A stretch of 64,000 nucleotides of DNA, from contig NZ_CP042856.1 in the NCBI RefSeq assembly GCF_008001035.1, positions 930,001-994,000 on the forward strand, read 5' to 3'. The DNA is from Salinibacterium sp. dk2585 (GTDB taxonomy: Bacteria; Actinomycetota; Actinomycetes; Actinomycetales; Microbacteriaceae). Below, one piece after another: positions 1 through 9,147 of the stretch. The notes under the pieces are model-generated. The model worked only from the letters and a program-made list of their open reading frames with translations, had not been told where the DNA came from and ran no database searches. Each line of letters begins with the position of its first letter. The stretch's first letter is position 1. A program made the position numbers and the translations under genes.

Positions 1-207
1 GATGAGCTCAAGCGCGCGCTCCTCATCAATCCGCACGATATCGACGGCCTCAAGGATTCGATCATGCGCGCGGTGCAGATGCCCCGCTCTGAACGCCGCA
101 CGCGCATGCGTGCGATGCGCAGGCGCGTGTTCGACAACGACGTGGCGAAGTGGTCGTCGGCATTTCTTGAGGTGCTCACGGCGAATGGACGCAAGGCCTC
201 TTCGTGA
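1..207 (+). CDS. otsA: Trehalose-6-phosphate synthase, C-terminal end (partial)
   Basis: The window opens inside a reading frame that ends with TGA at 205-207. The 68 visible residues start DELKRALLINPHDIDG and contain RAVQMPRSERRTRMRAMRR and WSSAFL, the usual C-terminal end of GT20-family OtsA, which makes trehalose 6-phosphate from UDP-glucose and glucose 6-phosphate in the cytoplasm. The stop overlaps the GTG start of the phosphatase gene by 4 bp, so the two are translationally coupled. The catalytic part lies upstream of the window, so its integrity cannot be judged. Confidence 0.85.
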   Translation, partial: DELKRALLINPHDIDGLKDSIMRAVQMPRSERRTRMRAMRRRVFDNDVAKWSSAFLEVLTANGRKASS

Positions 208-986
208 CCCAGGACATCGCGCCGGAATTGGATGCCGCGCTGCACGAGGTCGCCGCGACCGCACGGTTGCTGGTCGCCCTCGACTTCGACGGCACGCTGG
301 CCCCGCTTGTCGACCGGCCGGAGGATGCCAGGGCGCTTCCCGAAGCCGCAAGGGCCATCGCGCAACTCGTCGAACTGCCCGACACGCGCGTCGCCTACAT
401 CTCGGGTCGCGCGCTCGAGAGCCTGATCGAGGTCGCGTCCCCGCCCGCGGCGGCGCTGCTCAGCGGCTCGCACGGGGTCGAGACCCGTCTCGATGCGGCG
501 CCCGGCGTCGAGCTGACGGAGGAGGAGCGCGCGGCGGTCGCCACGTTGCGGCGACTGCTCGAGGGCGTCGCGGAGCAGCATCCGGGCACCTGGGTCGAGG
601 TGAAACCGGCCGGGTTCGCGCTGCACAGCCGGGCTGCGTCGGCGGATGTCGCGGCGTCCGCCCGGGCGCAGGCGCACGAGCTCATCGTCGCTGAGCTGCC
701 CGCCGTCACGGAACGGCATGGCAACAAGGTGCTCGAGTTCTCGGTGCGCTCGACGACGAAGGGCGACGCCGTGCGCATGCTGCGCGAGTTCAGCCACGCC
801 ACCGCGGTCGTCTTCGTCGGCGACGACGTCACCGACGAAGACGGCTTCCGAGCCCTCGGCGAGTCAGACCTCTCCCTCAAGTGCGGAGACGGCGAGACCT
901 CCGCCCGTCATAGGGTGCCGGCGCCGCAGGATGTCGCCCGCGTGCTGGGGCGCCTCGCGCAGATTCGCTCCCGAAAATATGCCTGA
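204..986 (+). CDS. otsB: Trehalose-6-phosphate phosphatase
   Basis: A 260-residue HAD-superfamily phosphatase that removes phosphate from trehalose 6-phosphate, the second step of the OtsAB route. HAD motif I is DFDGT at residues 27-31 (nucleophile Asp27); the Ser of YISGR near residue 70 fits motif II; GDDVTDEDGFRAL near residues 205-217 is the acidic metal-binding motif IV typical of the TPP family. Length matches the family (about 250-270). The GTG start at 204 overlaps the otsA stop (GTGA), typical of an otsAB operon. No terminator is obvious before the next operon. Confidence 0.93.
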   Translation: MTQDIAPELDAALHEVAATARLLVALDFDGTLAPLVDRPEDARALPEAARAIAQLVELPDTRVAYISGRALESLIEVASPPAAALLSGSHGVETRLDAAPGVELTEEERAAVATLRRLLEGVAEQHPGTWVEVKPAGFALHSRAASADVAASARAQAHELIVAELPAVTERHGNKVLEFSVRSTTKGDAVRMLREFSHATAVVFVGDDVTDEDGFRALGESDLSLKCGDGETSARHRVPAPQDVARVLGRLAQIRSRKYA

Positions 987-1013
987 ATCGGAATTCTCAG
1001 CGTTGGCGGCCGT

Positions 1014-1019
1014 TAGAAT
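1014..1019 (+). promoter_or_regulatory. Candidate -10 box for the mrp operon
   Basis: TAGAAT lies 68 bp before the GTG start of mrpA, in the only sizeable gap (987-1087) before the antiporter operon. No clear -35 element is seen. A GGAGG ribosome binding site at 1079-1083 precedes the start by 4 nt. Confidence 0.4.
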
Positions 1020-1087
1020 GTGATGGTTCCGCCGCATCTCACGACTCCCGTGTACGCGCGCCACCCGCCCACCGAGACGGAGGTCAC

Positions 1088-4021
1088 GTGCTGATTTCGC
1101 TGGGCTTCTTCGCGCTTGCGGCGATTCTCGCCCCCGCGCTCACGAAGGTGCTCGGCCCGCGGGTCTTCTACGTCCTGGCGCTTGTTCCCCTCGGCGCTCT
1201 CGGAGTCTCTGTGGCGGTCGCCCAGCGCATCCTCGACGGTGAGATCGTCACGGAGTTCCTGCCGTGGATCCCTGAGATCGACCTCGGCCTCTCGCTGCGA
1301 CTCGACACTCTCTCATGGGTGCTCACGCTCGTCGTGCTGGGGGTCGGCGCGCTCGTGCTCGTGTACTGCGAGCGCTACTTCCCGGCGGATGAGCCCGGCC
1401 TCGGTCGCTTCGCCGGGTTCTTCATCGCCTTCAGCGGCAGCATGTACGGCCTCGTCGTTGCCGACGACATCTTCCTGCTCTTCATGTTCTGGGAGGCGAC
1501 GACCGTCTTCTCCTACCTCCTCATCGGCCACTACACCGATCGCAAGGCGAGCCGAGGAGCCGCGCTCCAGGCACTCCTCGTGACGACGGCCGGCGGGCTC
1601 ACGATGCTGGTCGGTCTCGTCATCCTTGCGGCCGAGACGGGCACGACGAGCCTCACGGCGATCGTGGCAGCGCCACCACCAGAGGGTGCCGCTGTCATCA
1701 CGGCCGTCTATCTGCTGCTCGTGGGAGCCGTCTCCAAGTCCGCCCTCGTGCCCTTCCACTTCTGGCTGCCCGCCGCCATGGCCGCCCCGACGCCGGTCAG
1801 CGCCTACCTGCACGCAGCCGCGATGGTGAAGGCCGGCATCTACCTCATCGCGGCGCTCGCGCCCGCCTTCTCGACTATTCCGGGATGGCGGGAGGTGCTC
1901 GTGATCCTCGGTGTCGCAACCATGCTGGTCGGCGGATGGCGCGCCCTCCGCCAGACCGACATCAAGCTGCTGCTCGCCTACGGCACCGTGAGCCAGCTCG
2001 GATTCCTCACGGTCATCGCGGGCTTCGGGTCCCGCACGGCGGCCCTCGCGGCACTCGCGCTGCTGCTCGCCCACGCCCTCTTCAAATCGTCGCTCTTCCT
2101 CGTCGTCGGCCTCATCGACCACTCCACTGGCACGCGCGACCTGCGCAAGCTCAGCGGGCTCGGCCGGGAGCGACCCGTGCTCGCCGGCGTCGCGATCGTG
2201 GCAACGGCATCCATGGCAGGCCTGCCTCCGACGTTCGGCTTCGTGGCCAAGGAGGCCGTCTTCACCGCGCTGCTCGACGGCTCGGCCATCGGGCTCGTGG
2301 GGCTTGTCGGTGTCGCGCTCGGCTCCGTGCTCACGGTCGCCTATGGGGCACGGTTCCTCTGGGGAGCCTTCGGGCGCAAGCGCGACGTCGAAGACATCCC
2401 CGTGCATCCGGAGCGAGCGGATGCTCTGGCCTCCCCGCTCATCCTGTCGCTCGCCGGCATCGTCCTGGGCCTCGCTGCCTCTGCCCTCGACCCGTGGCTC
2501 GCGGGCTACTCGATCGTGTTCCCGGCAGGGGACGAGGATTACCACATCGCGCTCTGGCACGGACTCGAGCCGGCACTCGGTATCTCGGCCGTGTCGCTGC
2601 TCCTCGGCATCCTCCTGTTCTGGCAGCGCACAAGGGTCGCACGGGTGCAGGCGGCCGTCCCTGCACTCATCAACGCGGCTGACGGCTACTGGAAGGTGCT
2701 GCGTTTCGTCGACCGCACCGCGGCTCGCGTGACCTCAGTGACGCAGCGTGGTTCGCTGCCGTTCTACCTCGGCGTCATCCTGCTCGTCTTCGTGCTGGCC
2801 GCGGGCACCGCGCTCGCGCTCAATTCGACGTGGCCGACCGCGTGGAAGCTCTGGGACTACCCGGCGCAGGCGGCGATCGGCATCATCATGATCATCGCCG
2901 CACTTGCCGCAGTACGCGCGGACAAGCGCTTCACCGCTGTCGTGCTGGTCGGTGTCACGGGGTACGGCCTCGCGACCCTTTTCGCACTGCAGGGCGCACC
3001 TGACCTCGCGTTCACCCAGCTCCTCGTCGAGACCGTGACGCTCGTCGCATTCGTGCTCGTGCTGCGCCGACTCCCCGGCCGGATCGGCGTCGCTCACGGC
3101 CGCCCGCAGCACCGCCTGCTGCGCGCAATCCTCGCGATCGCGGTCGGCCTCACGATGGCCGGCGTCGCCGTCACAGCCCTTGCCGCCCGCTCCACCGAGC
3201 CGATCTTCCACGAGTTCGCCCAGCTCGCGAAGGCCATCGGACACGGTGCCAACGTGGTCAATGTCGCGCTGGTCGACGTGCGCGCCTGGGACACCATGGG
3301 TGAGCTCTCGGTCGTCATTGTGGCCGCGACCGGTGTCGCGAGCCTGATCTTCCTCGATCGCCGCACGGATGATCTCGCGCGGCCGAAACTCGCGCGGGGT
3401 CGTCGCGGCTTCCTCCTTCGCCAGCGTCCCATCACCGAACCGGCCCGGCCGGTCGGGCGGATGCGCACCGCTCGCGAGCCGGAGCCAGACGAAAAGCGGC
3501 TCGCCTGGCTGCTTGCCGGGCGCACGCTCGCCCCCGAGAACCGCTCGATCCTGCTCGAGATCGCCGTGCGCCTCGTCTTCCACTCGATCATGGTGGTCTC
3601 GCTCTTCGTGCTCTTCAGCGGCCACAACGCTCCCGGTGGCGGCTTCGCGGCCGGCCTCGTCGCTGGCATGGCGCTCGTCGCCCGCTACCTCGCTGGCGGC
3701 CGCTACGAGCTTGGCGCGGCCGTCACGATTGATGCCGGCCGACTGCTCGGCACGGGCATGCTTCTTGCGGCGGGCACGGCCGCGGCCCCCCTGCTCTTCG
3801 GAGCGGATGCCCTGACCTCCGCCTTCTTCGAGGCGACACTCCCCGTCTTCGGGCACGTCGAGTTCATCACCTCGACGATCTTCGATGTCGGCGTCTACCT
3901 CATCGTGATCGGGCTCGTGCTTGACGTGCTGAGGAGCCTCGGTGGCGAGGTCGACCGGCAGCAGGAGGAAGAGGACCCCCGCACCCCCAATGAGCGACTC
4001 GAAGAGAGGAGAGGCCCATGA
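1088..4021 (+). CDS. mrpA: Mrp Na+/H+ antiporter subunit A with fused subunit B domain
   Basis: A 977-residue polytopic membrane protein, the largest subunit of the multi-subunit Mrp (CPA3) cation/proton antiporter that exports Na+ using the proton gradient. Residues about 100-400 carry the complex-I-like proton-conducting region (WEATTVFSYLLIGHY, SKSALVPFHFWLPAAMAAPTPVSAYLHAA). Residues about 600-690 match the MrpA-specific C-terminal part (QGAPDLAFTQLLVETVTLVAFVLVLR, written here in separate blocks of the same helix region). From about residue 825 the protein continues into an MnhB/MrpB domain (LFSGHNAPGGGFAAGLVAG), so no separate mrpB is present. GTG start with GGAGG 4 nt upstream. It overlaps mrpC by 4 bp. 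Confidence 0.93.
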   Translation: MLISLGFFALAAILAPALTKVLGPRVFYVLALVPLGALGVSVAVAQRILDGEIVTEFLPWIPEIDLGLSLRLDTLSWVLTLVVLGVGALVLVYCERYFPADEPGLGRFAGFFIAFSGSMYGLVVADDIFLLFMFWEATTVFSYLLIGHYTDRKASRGAALQALLVTTAGGLTMLVGLVILAAETGTTSLTAIVAAPPPEGAAVITAVYLLLVGAVSKSALVPFHFWLPAAMAAPTPVSAYLHAAAMVKAGIYLIAALAPAFSTIPGWREVLVILGVATMLVGGWRALRQTDIKLLLAYGTVSQLGFLTVIAGFGSRTAALAALALLLAHALFKSSLFLVVGLIDHSTGTRDLRKLSGLGRERPVLAGVAIVATASMAGLPPTFGFVAKEAVFTALLDGSAIGLVGLVGVALGSVLTVAYGARFLWGAFGRKRDVEDIPVHPERADALASPLILSLAGIVLGLAASALDPWLAGYSIVFPAGDEDYHIALWHGLEPALGISAVSLLLGILLFWQRTRVARVQAAVPALINAADGYWKVLRFVDRTAARVTSVTQRGSLPFYLGVILLVFVLAAGTALALNSTWPTAWKLWDYPAQAAIGIIMIIAALAAVRADKRFTAVVLVGVTGYGLATLFALQGAPDLAFTQLLVETVTLVAFVLVLRRLPGRIGVAHGRPQHRLLRAILAIAVGLTMAGVAVTALAARSTEPIFHEFAQLAKAIGHGANVVNVALVDVRAWDTMGELSVVIVAATGVASLIFLDRRTDDLARPKLARGRRGFLLRQRPITEPARPVGRMRTAREPEPDEKRLAWLLAGRTLAPENRSILLEIAVRLVFHSIMVVSLFVLFSGHNAPGGGFAAGLVAGMALVARYLAGGRYELGAAVTIDAGRLLGTGMLLAAGTAAAPLLFGADALTSAFFEATLPVFGHVEFITSTIFDVGVYLIVIGLVLDVLRSLGGEVDRQQEEEDPRTPNERLEERRGP

Positions 4022-4488
4022 CAGCATCCCTCACTCTCATCGCGGTCATGACGGTGCTCTATGCCACGGGCGTGTACCTCATGCTCGAGCGCAGCCTGAC
4101 CCGCGTGCTGCTCGGCTTCCTGCTTGTCGCGAACGCCACGAGCCTGCTGCTCCTCACGATGGCCGGGCCCAACGGGCTCGCGCCGATCCTCAACGACGGC
4201 ACGACGACCGACGACATCGCCGATCCGCTGCCGCAGGCGTTCGTGCTCACGGCGATCGTCATCACCTTCGGCGTCTCGGCCTTCCTCATGGCGCTCATCT
4301 ACCGCTCGTGGCGCCTGTCGAAGGCGGATGAGGTCATCGATGACGCTGAAGACCTCGCGATCGCCCAGCGCGACGCCGAGGTCGAAGCCGAACTCGCAGA
4401 CCCCGACCACATTGACCAGGAGGTCGACCACCTGGACGAGCTGACCGCCGCGCATGATCTCGCCGAGACAGGGGAGGAGCAGCCGTGA
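4018..4488 (+). CDS. mrpC: Mrp antiporter subunit C
   Basis: A 156-residue NuoK-like subunit. It has three predicted membrane helices in the first ~100 residues (starting TLIAVMTVLYATGVYLMLER), the conserved LLGFLLVANATSLLLL segment and the DPLPQAFVLTAIVI motif typical of MnhC/MrpC. The C-terminal ~50 residues are a strongly acidic hydrophilic tail (about residues 105-156), longer than in Bacillus homologues and likely cytoplasmic. The ATG at 4018 overlaps the mrpA stop and the gene overlaps mrpD by 4 bp, so expression is coupled across the operon. Confidence 0.93.
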   Translation: MTASLTLIAVMTVLYATGVYLMLERSLTRVLLGFLLVANATSLLLLTMAGPNGLAPILNDGTTTDDIADPLPQAFVLTAIVITFGVSAFLMALIYRSWRLSKADEVIDDAEDLAIAQRDAEVEAELADPDHIDQEVDHLDELTAAHDLAETGEEQP

Positions 4489-6080
4489 CCGCGCTCGTGC
4501 CCCTCGTCGTGATCCTGCCCCTTCTGGGTGCCGCTGGCGCGCTCATCGCGGGCCGCCGACGCCGCCTGCAGGTCATGGTGACGATCGCCGCGCTCGTCGC
4601 CGTTCTGGTCGTGAGTGTCTTCCTCCTGATCGAGGTCGACGCTCAGGGAGCGCTCGTGATGGCCGTCGGCGGCTGGGATGCCCCCTTCGGCATCTCGCTC
4701 GTGGTCGACCGGCTGTCGGCCCTCATGCTGATCGTCTCGGCCGCCGTCTTGCTCGCGGTCCTCATCTTCTCGGTCGGCCAGGGCATGGCCGATGGTGACG
4801 ATGAGACGCCGGTATCGATCTACCACCCGACCTACATGGTGCTCGCGGCGGGCGTCTTCAACGCCTTCATCGCGGGCGACCTCTTCAATCTCTACGTCGG
4901 CTTCGAGATCCTCCTCGTCGCGAGCTACGTGCTCCTCACGCTGGGTGGCACGGGGGCCCGCATCCGCGCCGGTGTCACCTACATCGTCGTGAGCCTCGTC
5001 TCGTCGATCCTCTTCCTCGCGGCGATCGCGGTCATCTACGGGGCACTCGGCACCGTCAACATCGCGCACATTTCGCTGCGGATGGCCGAGCTCTCGCCCG
5101 ACATCCAGCTCATCCTGCATGTCATGCTGCTCATCGCCTTCGGCATCAAGGCGGCCGTCTTCCCGCTCTCGTTCTGGCTGCCGGACTCCTACCCGACGGC
5201 CCCCGCGCCCGTCACGGCCGTCTTCGCCGGCCTCCTCACGAAAGTCGGTGTCTACGCGATCATCCGCACCGAGACGGTGCTCTTCGCCGAGAGTGACATC
5301 AATACCGCGCTCATGGTCGTCGCCCTGCTCACGATGGTCGTCGGCATCCTCGGTGCTGTGGCACAGGCCGACATCAAGCGACTCCTGTCGTTCACGCTCG
5401 TGAGTCACATCGGCTACATGATCTTCGGCATCGCAATGGGCACGGTCGCGGGCCTCGGCGCCACGATCTTCTACATCGTGCACCACATCATCGTGCAAAC
5501 GACGCTGTTCCTCGCGACGGGACTCATCGAGCGCCACGGTGGCTCGACATCGATCAACCGGCTGGGCGGCCTCCTCAAGAGCGCGCCCATCATCGCGGTG
5601 CTGTTCTTCATCCCTGCACTCAACCTGGGCGGCATTCCGCCCTTCTCGGGCTTCATCGGCAAGCTCGCCCTCTTCACCGCGGGTGCTCAGGAGCCGAACC
5701 CGCTCATCTGGGTGCTCATCGCGGCCGGCGTGCTGACCTCGCTGCTGACCCTCTACGCACTCGCGCGAGTGTGGAACATGGCGTTCTGGCGCCCCCAGTC
5801 CGAGGTCGAGACCTATGAATCGTCACTCCTGGACGAACTGACGGAGGCGCCGGGAGGCTCTGCACCCCAGCAGGAGTCGAAGAACTCGCCGCGGCTCATG
5901 ACCGGATCGACCGCCGCGATGGTGGCGCTCTCGGTCGCCCTGACAGTCTTCGCCGGGCCGCTCTACGCGATCTCGGCGCGTGCGGGGGAGAACCTCGGCA
6001 ACCCGCTCACCTACACGAACCTCGTCTTCCCCGACGTCGAAGATGAATCAGAGGTCGATGTCAGGGGTGAGGCCCGCTGA
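4485..6080 (+). CDS. mrpD: Mrp antiporter subunit D
   Basis: A 531-residue NuoM/N-like proton-conducting subunit, the second large antiporter-like subunit of the Mrp complex. Typical blocks are visible: GDLFNLYVGFEILLVASYVL, GIKAAVFPLSFWLPDSYPTA (the conserved Lys and Pro helix break), and QADIKRLLSFTLVSHIGYM. About 14 hydrophobic helices are expected. GTG start at 4485 overlaps the mrpC stop (GTGA). It shares one base with mrpE (TGATG). The hydrophilic stretch at about residues 445-475 before the last helix is a family-typical variable loop. Confidence 0.94.
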   Translation: MTALVPLVVILPLLGAAGALIAGRRRRLQVMVTIAALVAVLVVSVFLLIEVDAQGALVMAVGGWDAPFGISLVVDRLSALMLIVSAAVLLAVLIFSVGQGMADGDDETPVSIYHPTYMVLAAGVFNAFIAGDLFNLYVGFEILLVASYVLLTLGGTGARIRAGVTYIVVSLVSSILFLAAIAVIYGALGTVNIAHISLRMAELSPDIQLILHVMLLIAFGIKAAVFPLSFWLPDSYPTAPAPVTAVFAGLLTKVGVYAIIRTETVLFAESDINTALMVVALLTMVVGILGAVAQADIKRLLSFTLVSHIGYMIFGIAMGTVAGLGATIFYIVHHIIVQTTLFLATGLIERHGGSTSINRLGGLLKSAPIIAVLFFIPALNLGGIPPFSGFIGKLALFTAGAQEPNPLIWVLIAAGVLTSLLTLYALARVWNMAFWRPQSEVETYESSLLDELTEAPGGSAPQQESKNSPRLMTGSTAAMVALSVALTVFAGPLYAISARAGENLGNPLTYTNLVFPDVEDESEVDVRGEAR

Positions 6081-6643
6081 TGCCCGAGTACACATCACGC
6101 CGTCTGCGACGAAACTTCTTCAACCAGCTGCCGCTCCTCGTCTGGCTCGTCGTGCTCTGGATGCTCCTGTGGGGCTCGCTGTCCTGGCTCAACCTGGTCA
6201 CGGGCATCCTTGTCGCCCTCATCGTCATGCGGGTCTTCTACCTGCCGCCCGTCGAACTCTCGGGACGTTTCAACCTGCTGTGGGCGGTCGTCTTCGTTGT
6301 GGTCTTCCTGTGGGACGTCATCCGCGGTTCCTTCCACGTCGCCTGGATCGCCGTCAACCCCCGCCGCCGTCCCGCCAGTTCTGTGATTGCGGTGCACCTC
6401 AACAGCCGGTCCGACCTCGTGATGCTGCTCGTGTCGCTCTATATCTCGCTCGTGCCAGGATCACTCGTGGTCGAGGCCGACCGGTATCGCTCAGTGCTGT
6501 ACATCCACGCACTTGACGTGCACGACGATGCCTCGCTCGAGAGGACGCGCGCAACGGTCCTCGCGGCTGAGCGGCGTATCGTGCGGGTCATCGGTTCGCG
6601 CGACGACCTACGGCGGAGTGAGAATGCGGGGCAGGAATCATGA
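6080..6643 (+). CDS. mrpE: Mrp antiporter subunit E
   Basis: A 187-residue membrane protein with two or three N-terminal helices followed by a cytoplasmic domain, as in MnhE/MrpE. Recognisable blocks are WDVIRGSFHVAWIAVNPRR and a following LISLVPGS-like segment (SLYISLVPGSLVVEADRYR), then HALDVHDDA. MrpE is needed for stability and full activity of the antiporter. The ATG overlaps the mrpD stop by one base, and the gene overlaps mrpF by 4 bp. Confidence 0.93.
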   Translation: MPEYTSRRLRRNFFNQLPLLVWLVVLWMLLWGSLSWLNLVTGILVALIVMRVFYLPPVELSGRFNLLWAVVFVVVFLWDVIRGSFHVAWIAVNPRRRPASSVIAVHLNSRSDLVMLLVSLYISLVPGSLVVEADRYRSVLYIHALDVHDDASLERTRATVLAAERRIVRVIGSRDDLRRSENAGQES

Positions 6644-6951
6644 TTGACGTGGTGTTTCTCTGCATCGGCATCCTGTTCGGAGCTGCGTCACTCGCAGCCC
6701 TCTATCGCATCGTGCGTGGGCCGGCGATCCTCGACCGCATGATCGCATCCGACATGCTGGTCACGACCATCATCTGCGTGCTCGGCGTCGAGATGGTCTA
6801 CAACGGCCACACCCGCACGGTGCCGATCATGGTCGTGCTGGCCGTCGTTGCGGTCTTCGCGAGCATGACGGTCGCTCGCTACGTCTCGAAGCAGTCGGCG
6901 GAGCGCAGGCCCCCCGACCGCAGTCCCATCGCGCGGGGGAGGAAGCAGTGA
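6640..6951 (+). CDS. mrpF: Mrp antiporter subunit F
   Basis: A 103-residue protein with three membrane helices, the size and pattern of MnhF/MrpF (YRIVRGPAILDRMIASDML, then VEMVYNG). It is a small integral subunit of the Mrp complex. The last ~20 residues are basic and cytoplasmic (KQSAERRPPDRSPIARGRK). It overlaps its neighbours on both sides by 4 bp (ATGA at 6640, GTGA at 6948). Confidence 0.92.
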   Translation: MIDVVFLCIGILFGAASLAALYRIVRGPAILDRMIASDMLVTTIICVLGVEMVYNGHTRTVPIMVVLAVVAVFASMTVARYVSKQSAERRPPDRSPIARGRKQ

Positions 6952-7334
6952 CCCTCGATTCCTTCCTCGACCAGCTGGCCGCGGTCTTCCTCGTGGGCAG
7001 TGGCCTCTTCTCGCTCGCCGCGGGCATCGGCCTCCTGCGCTTTCCCGACGTGCTCGCCCGCATGCACGCCGCGACGAAGCCCCAGGTCGTGGGGCTCATG
7101 CTCGTGCTCGGTGCGATCGCGCTGGCGGAGCGCAGTTGGGCGGTGCTGCTCACCCTCCTGCCGGTGTTGCTCTTCCAGATGCTGACCGCCCCCATTTCGG
7201 CCCACATGATCGGCCGCGCGGGCTACCGGGCGGGCAACATCGACGACGACCACCTCTATGTCGACGAACTCGACGAGGCCATCGACGAGGCGCAGGAGGA
7301 GCGGGCGCGGCACGAGCGCGAGAGCGGCAGCTGA
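6948..7334 (+). CDS. mrpG: Mrp antiporter subunit G
   Basis: A 128-residue MnhG/MrpG protein, the last gene of the operon. The family block GIGLLRFPDVLARMHAATKP is clear at about residues 26-45, followed by two more helices and TAPISAHMIGRAGYR. The acidic tail (about residues 95-128) is hydrophilic. GTG start overlaps mrpF. No T-rich terminator follows, only a GC-rich palindrome near 7347-7360, so read-through towards ilvD is possible, although ilvD has its own -10 box. Confidence 0.92.
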   Translation: MTLDSFLDQLAAVFLVGSGLFSLAAGIGLLRFPDVLARMHAATKPQVVGLMLVLGAIALAERSWAVLLTLLPVLLFQMLTAPISAHMIGRAGYRAGNIDDDHLYVDELDEAIDEAQEERARHERESGS

Positions 7335-7370
7335 CGAGCGGATGTCGCGGGGCCCGCGCTGCGCTGCCAC

Positions 7371-7382
7371 TAAACTTGGCAC
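7371..7382 (+). promoter_or_regulatory. Leaderless-type -10 box for ilvD
   Basis: TAAACT (7371-7376) followed by 6 nt and the ATG of ilvD at 7383. There is no Shine-Dalgarno sequence. The spacing places the transcription start on the A of ATG, so the mRNA is probably leaderless. Confidence 0.6.
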
Positions 7383-9077
7383 ATGCCAGAGTTCGACATG
7401 AAACCCCGTAGCCGTGTTGTCACCGATGGGATCGAGGCGACGACGTCGCGCGGCATGCTCCGTGCGGTCGGCATGGGTGACGCCGACTGGGAGAAGCCCC
7501 AGATCGGCATCGCGAGCTCCTGGAACGAGATCACTCCCTGCAACCTGAGCCTCGGGCGGCTCGCGCAGGCCGCCAAGGAGGGCGTGCACTCGGGCGGCGG
7601 ATACCCGCTGCAGTTTGGCACTGTCTCCGTGTCCGACGGCATCTCGATGGGCCACGAGGGCATGCACTTCTCGCTCGTCTCCCGTGAGGTCATCGCCGAC
7701 TCGGTCGAGACGGTCATGATGGCGGAGCGTCTCGATGGCTCGGTCGTGCTGGCCGGTTGTGACAAGTCGATCCCCGGCATGCTCATGGCGGCCGCCCGCC
7801 TGAACCTCGCATCCGTCTTCCTCTACGCCGGCTCGATCGCGCCCGGCTGGGTCAAGCTCAGCGACGGCACCGAGAAGGACATCACGATCATCGACTCCTT
7901 TGAGGCGGTCGGCGCCGTCAAGGCGGGCAAGATGTCGGAGGCCGACGCCAAGCGCATCGAGTGTGCTTTCGCCCCGGGCGAGGGTGCCTGCGGCGGCATG
8001 TACACCGCCAACACGATGGCGAGCGTGGCGGAGGCGCTTGGCATGAGCCTTCCGGGTTCGGCGTCTCCCGCATCCGCTGACCGTCGCCGCGACTACTACG
8101 CGCACCGCAGCGGGGAGGCGGTCGTCAACATGCTGCGCCTCGGCATCACGACGGGCGACATCCTGACGAAGAAGGCGTTCGAGAACGCCATCGCGGTCGG
8201 CATGGCGCTCGGCGGCTCGACCAACATCATCCTGCACCTCCTCGCGATCGCGAACGAGGCCGGCGTCGACCTCACGCTCGATGACTTCAACCGCATCGGC
8301 GACAAGGTGCCCCACATCGGCGACCTCAAGCCCTTCGGCAAGTACGTCATGAACGACGTCGACCGCCACGGCGGCCTGCCCGTGCTCATGAAGGCGCTGC
8401 TCGATGCGGGCCTCATGCATGGTGACGCGCTCACCGTGACGGGCAAGACACTCGCCGAGAACCTGGCCGAGATGGACATCGACCCGCTCGACGGCGAAGT
8501 GCTTCGCACGCTCGACAACCCGATCCATGCAACGGGCGGTCTTGCCGTCCTCAAGGGCTCGCTCGCGCCCGAGGGTGCCGTCGTGAAGACGGCCGGCTTC
8601 GACGCGGCGATCTTCGAGGGGCCAGCACGCGTGTTTGAGCGCGAGCGCGCCGCAATGGATGCCCTCACCGAGGGTTCGATCAAGGCGGGCGACATCGTCG
8701 TGATCCGCTACGAGGGCCCCAAGGGCGGCCCTGGCATGCGCGAGATGCTCGCCATCACCGCCGCCATCAAGGGCGCGGGGCTCGGAAAAGATGTACTACT
8801 CTTGACGGACGGACGATTCTCAGGCGGCACAACCGGCCTGTGCATCGGCCACATAGCACCCGAAGCGGTCGACGCAGGTCCGATCGCCTTCGTGCGCGAT
8901 GGTGATCTGATTCGGGTCGATATCGCAGCCCGCTCTCTCGACCTACTCGTCGACGAGTCCGAGCTGGCAGCCCGCCGTGAAGGCTGGGCTCCACTTCCCC
9001 CGCGCTATACCCGTGGCGTTCTCGCAAAATACTCCAAGCTCGTCCACTCCGCCTCGGAGGGTGCGATCACGGGGTAG
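7383..9077 (+). CDS. ilvD: Dihydroxy-acid dehydratase
   Basis: A 564-residue IlvD/Edd-family enzyme that dehydrates 2,3-dihydroxy-isovalerate and -methylvalerate to the 2-keto acids, the third common step of valine and isoleucine synthesis. Both family signatures are present: [17 protein letters not shown] near residue 120 and a second one around [19 protein letters not shown] near residue 480. Cysteines of the Fe-S site are visible (CN in the N-terminal block, CDK, and the Cys of [14 protein letters not shown]). The start is fixed by the -10 box 6 nt before the ATG. It heads the ilvD-ilvB-ilvN-ilvC cluster. Confidence 0.96.
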   Translation: MPEFDMKPRSRVVTDGIEATTSRGMLRAVGMGDADWEKPQIGIASSWNEITPCNLSLGRLAQAAKEGVHSGGGYPLQFGTVSVSDGISMGHEGMHFSLVSREVIADSVETVMMAERLDGSVVLAGCDKSIPGMLMAAARLNLASVFLYAGSIAPGWVKLSDGTEKDITIIDSFEAVGAVKAGKMSEADAKRIECAFAPGEGACGGMYTANTMASVAEALGMSLPGSASPASADRRRDYYAHRSGEAVVNMLRLGITTGDILTKKAFENAIAVGMALGGSTNIILHLLAIANEAGVDLTLDDFNRIGDKVPHIGDLKPFGKYVMNDVDRHGGLPVLMKALLDAGLMHGDALTVTGKTLAENLAEMDIDPLDGEVLRTLDNPIHATGGLAVLKGSLAPEGAVVKTAGFDAAIFEGPARVFERERAAMDALTEGSIKAGDIVVIRYEGPKGGPGMREMLAITAAIKGAGLGKDVLLLTDGRFSGGTTGLCIGHIAPEAVDAGPIAFVRDGDLIRVDIAARSLDLLVDESELAARREGWAPLPPRYTRGVLAKYSKLVHSASEGAITG

Positions 9078-9090
9078 TCGCCCACCAGAC

Positions 9091-9114
9091 CGTGCGGACT
9101 CGCAGTCCCGCACG
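9091..9114 (+). promoter_or_regulatory. Hairpin between ilvD and ilvB
   Basis: CGTGCGGACT (9091-9100) pairs with AGTCCCGCACG (9104-9114) around a 3-nt loop, with one bulged C. No U-tract follows, so it is not a classical terminator. It could be a processing site, a weak attenuator or a mRNA-stability element in the 70-nt spacer upstream of ilvB. No branched-chain-rich leader peptide is visible beside it. Confidence 0.4.
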
Positions 9115-9147
9115 ACCATTCGTGTACACGATGCAAGGAACTCAGTG

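Noticed and set aside
2735-4027. 430-codon minus-strand open frame opposite mrpA
   Set aside because: Shadow of mrpA; no motif, strongly charged composition unlike a real protein.
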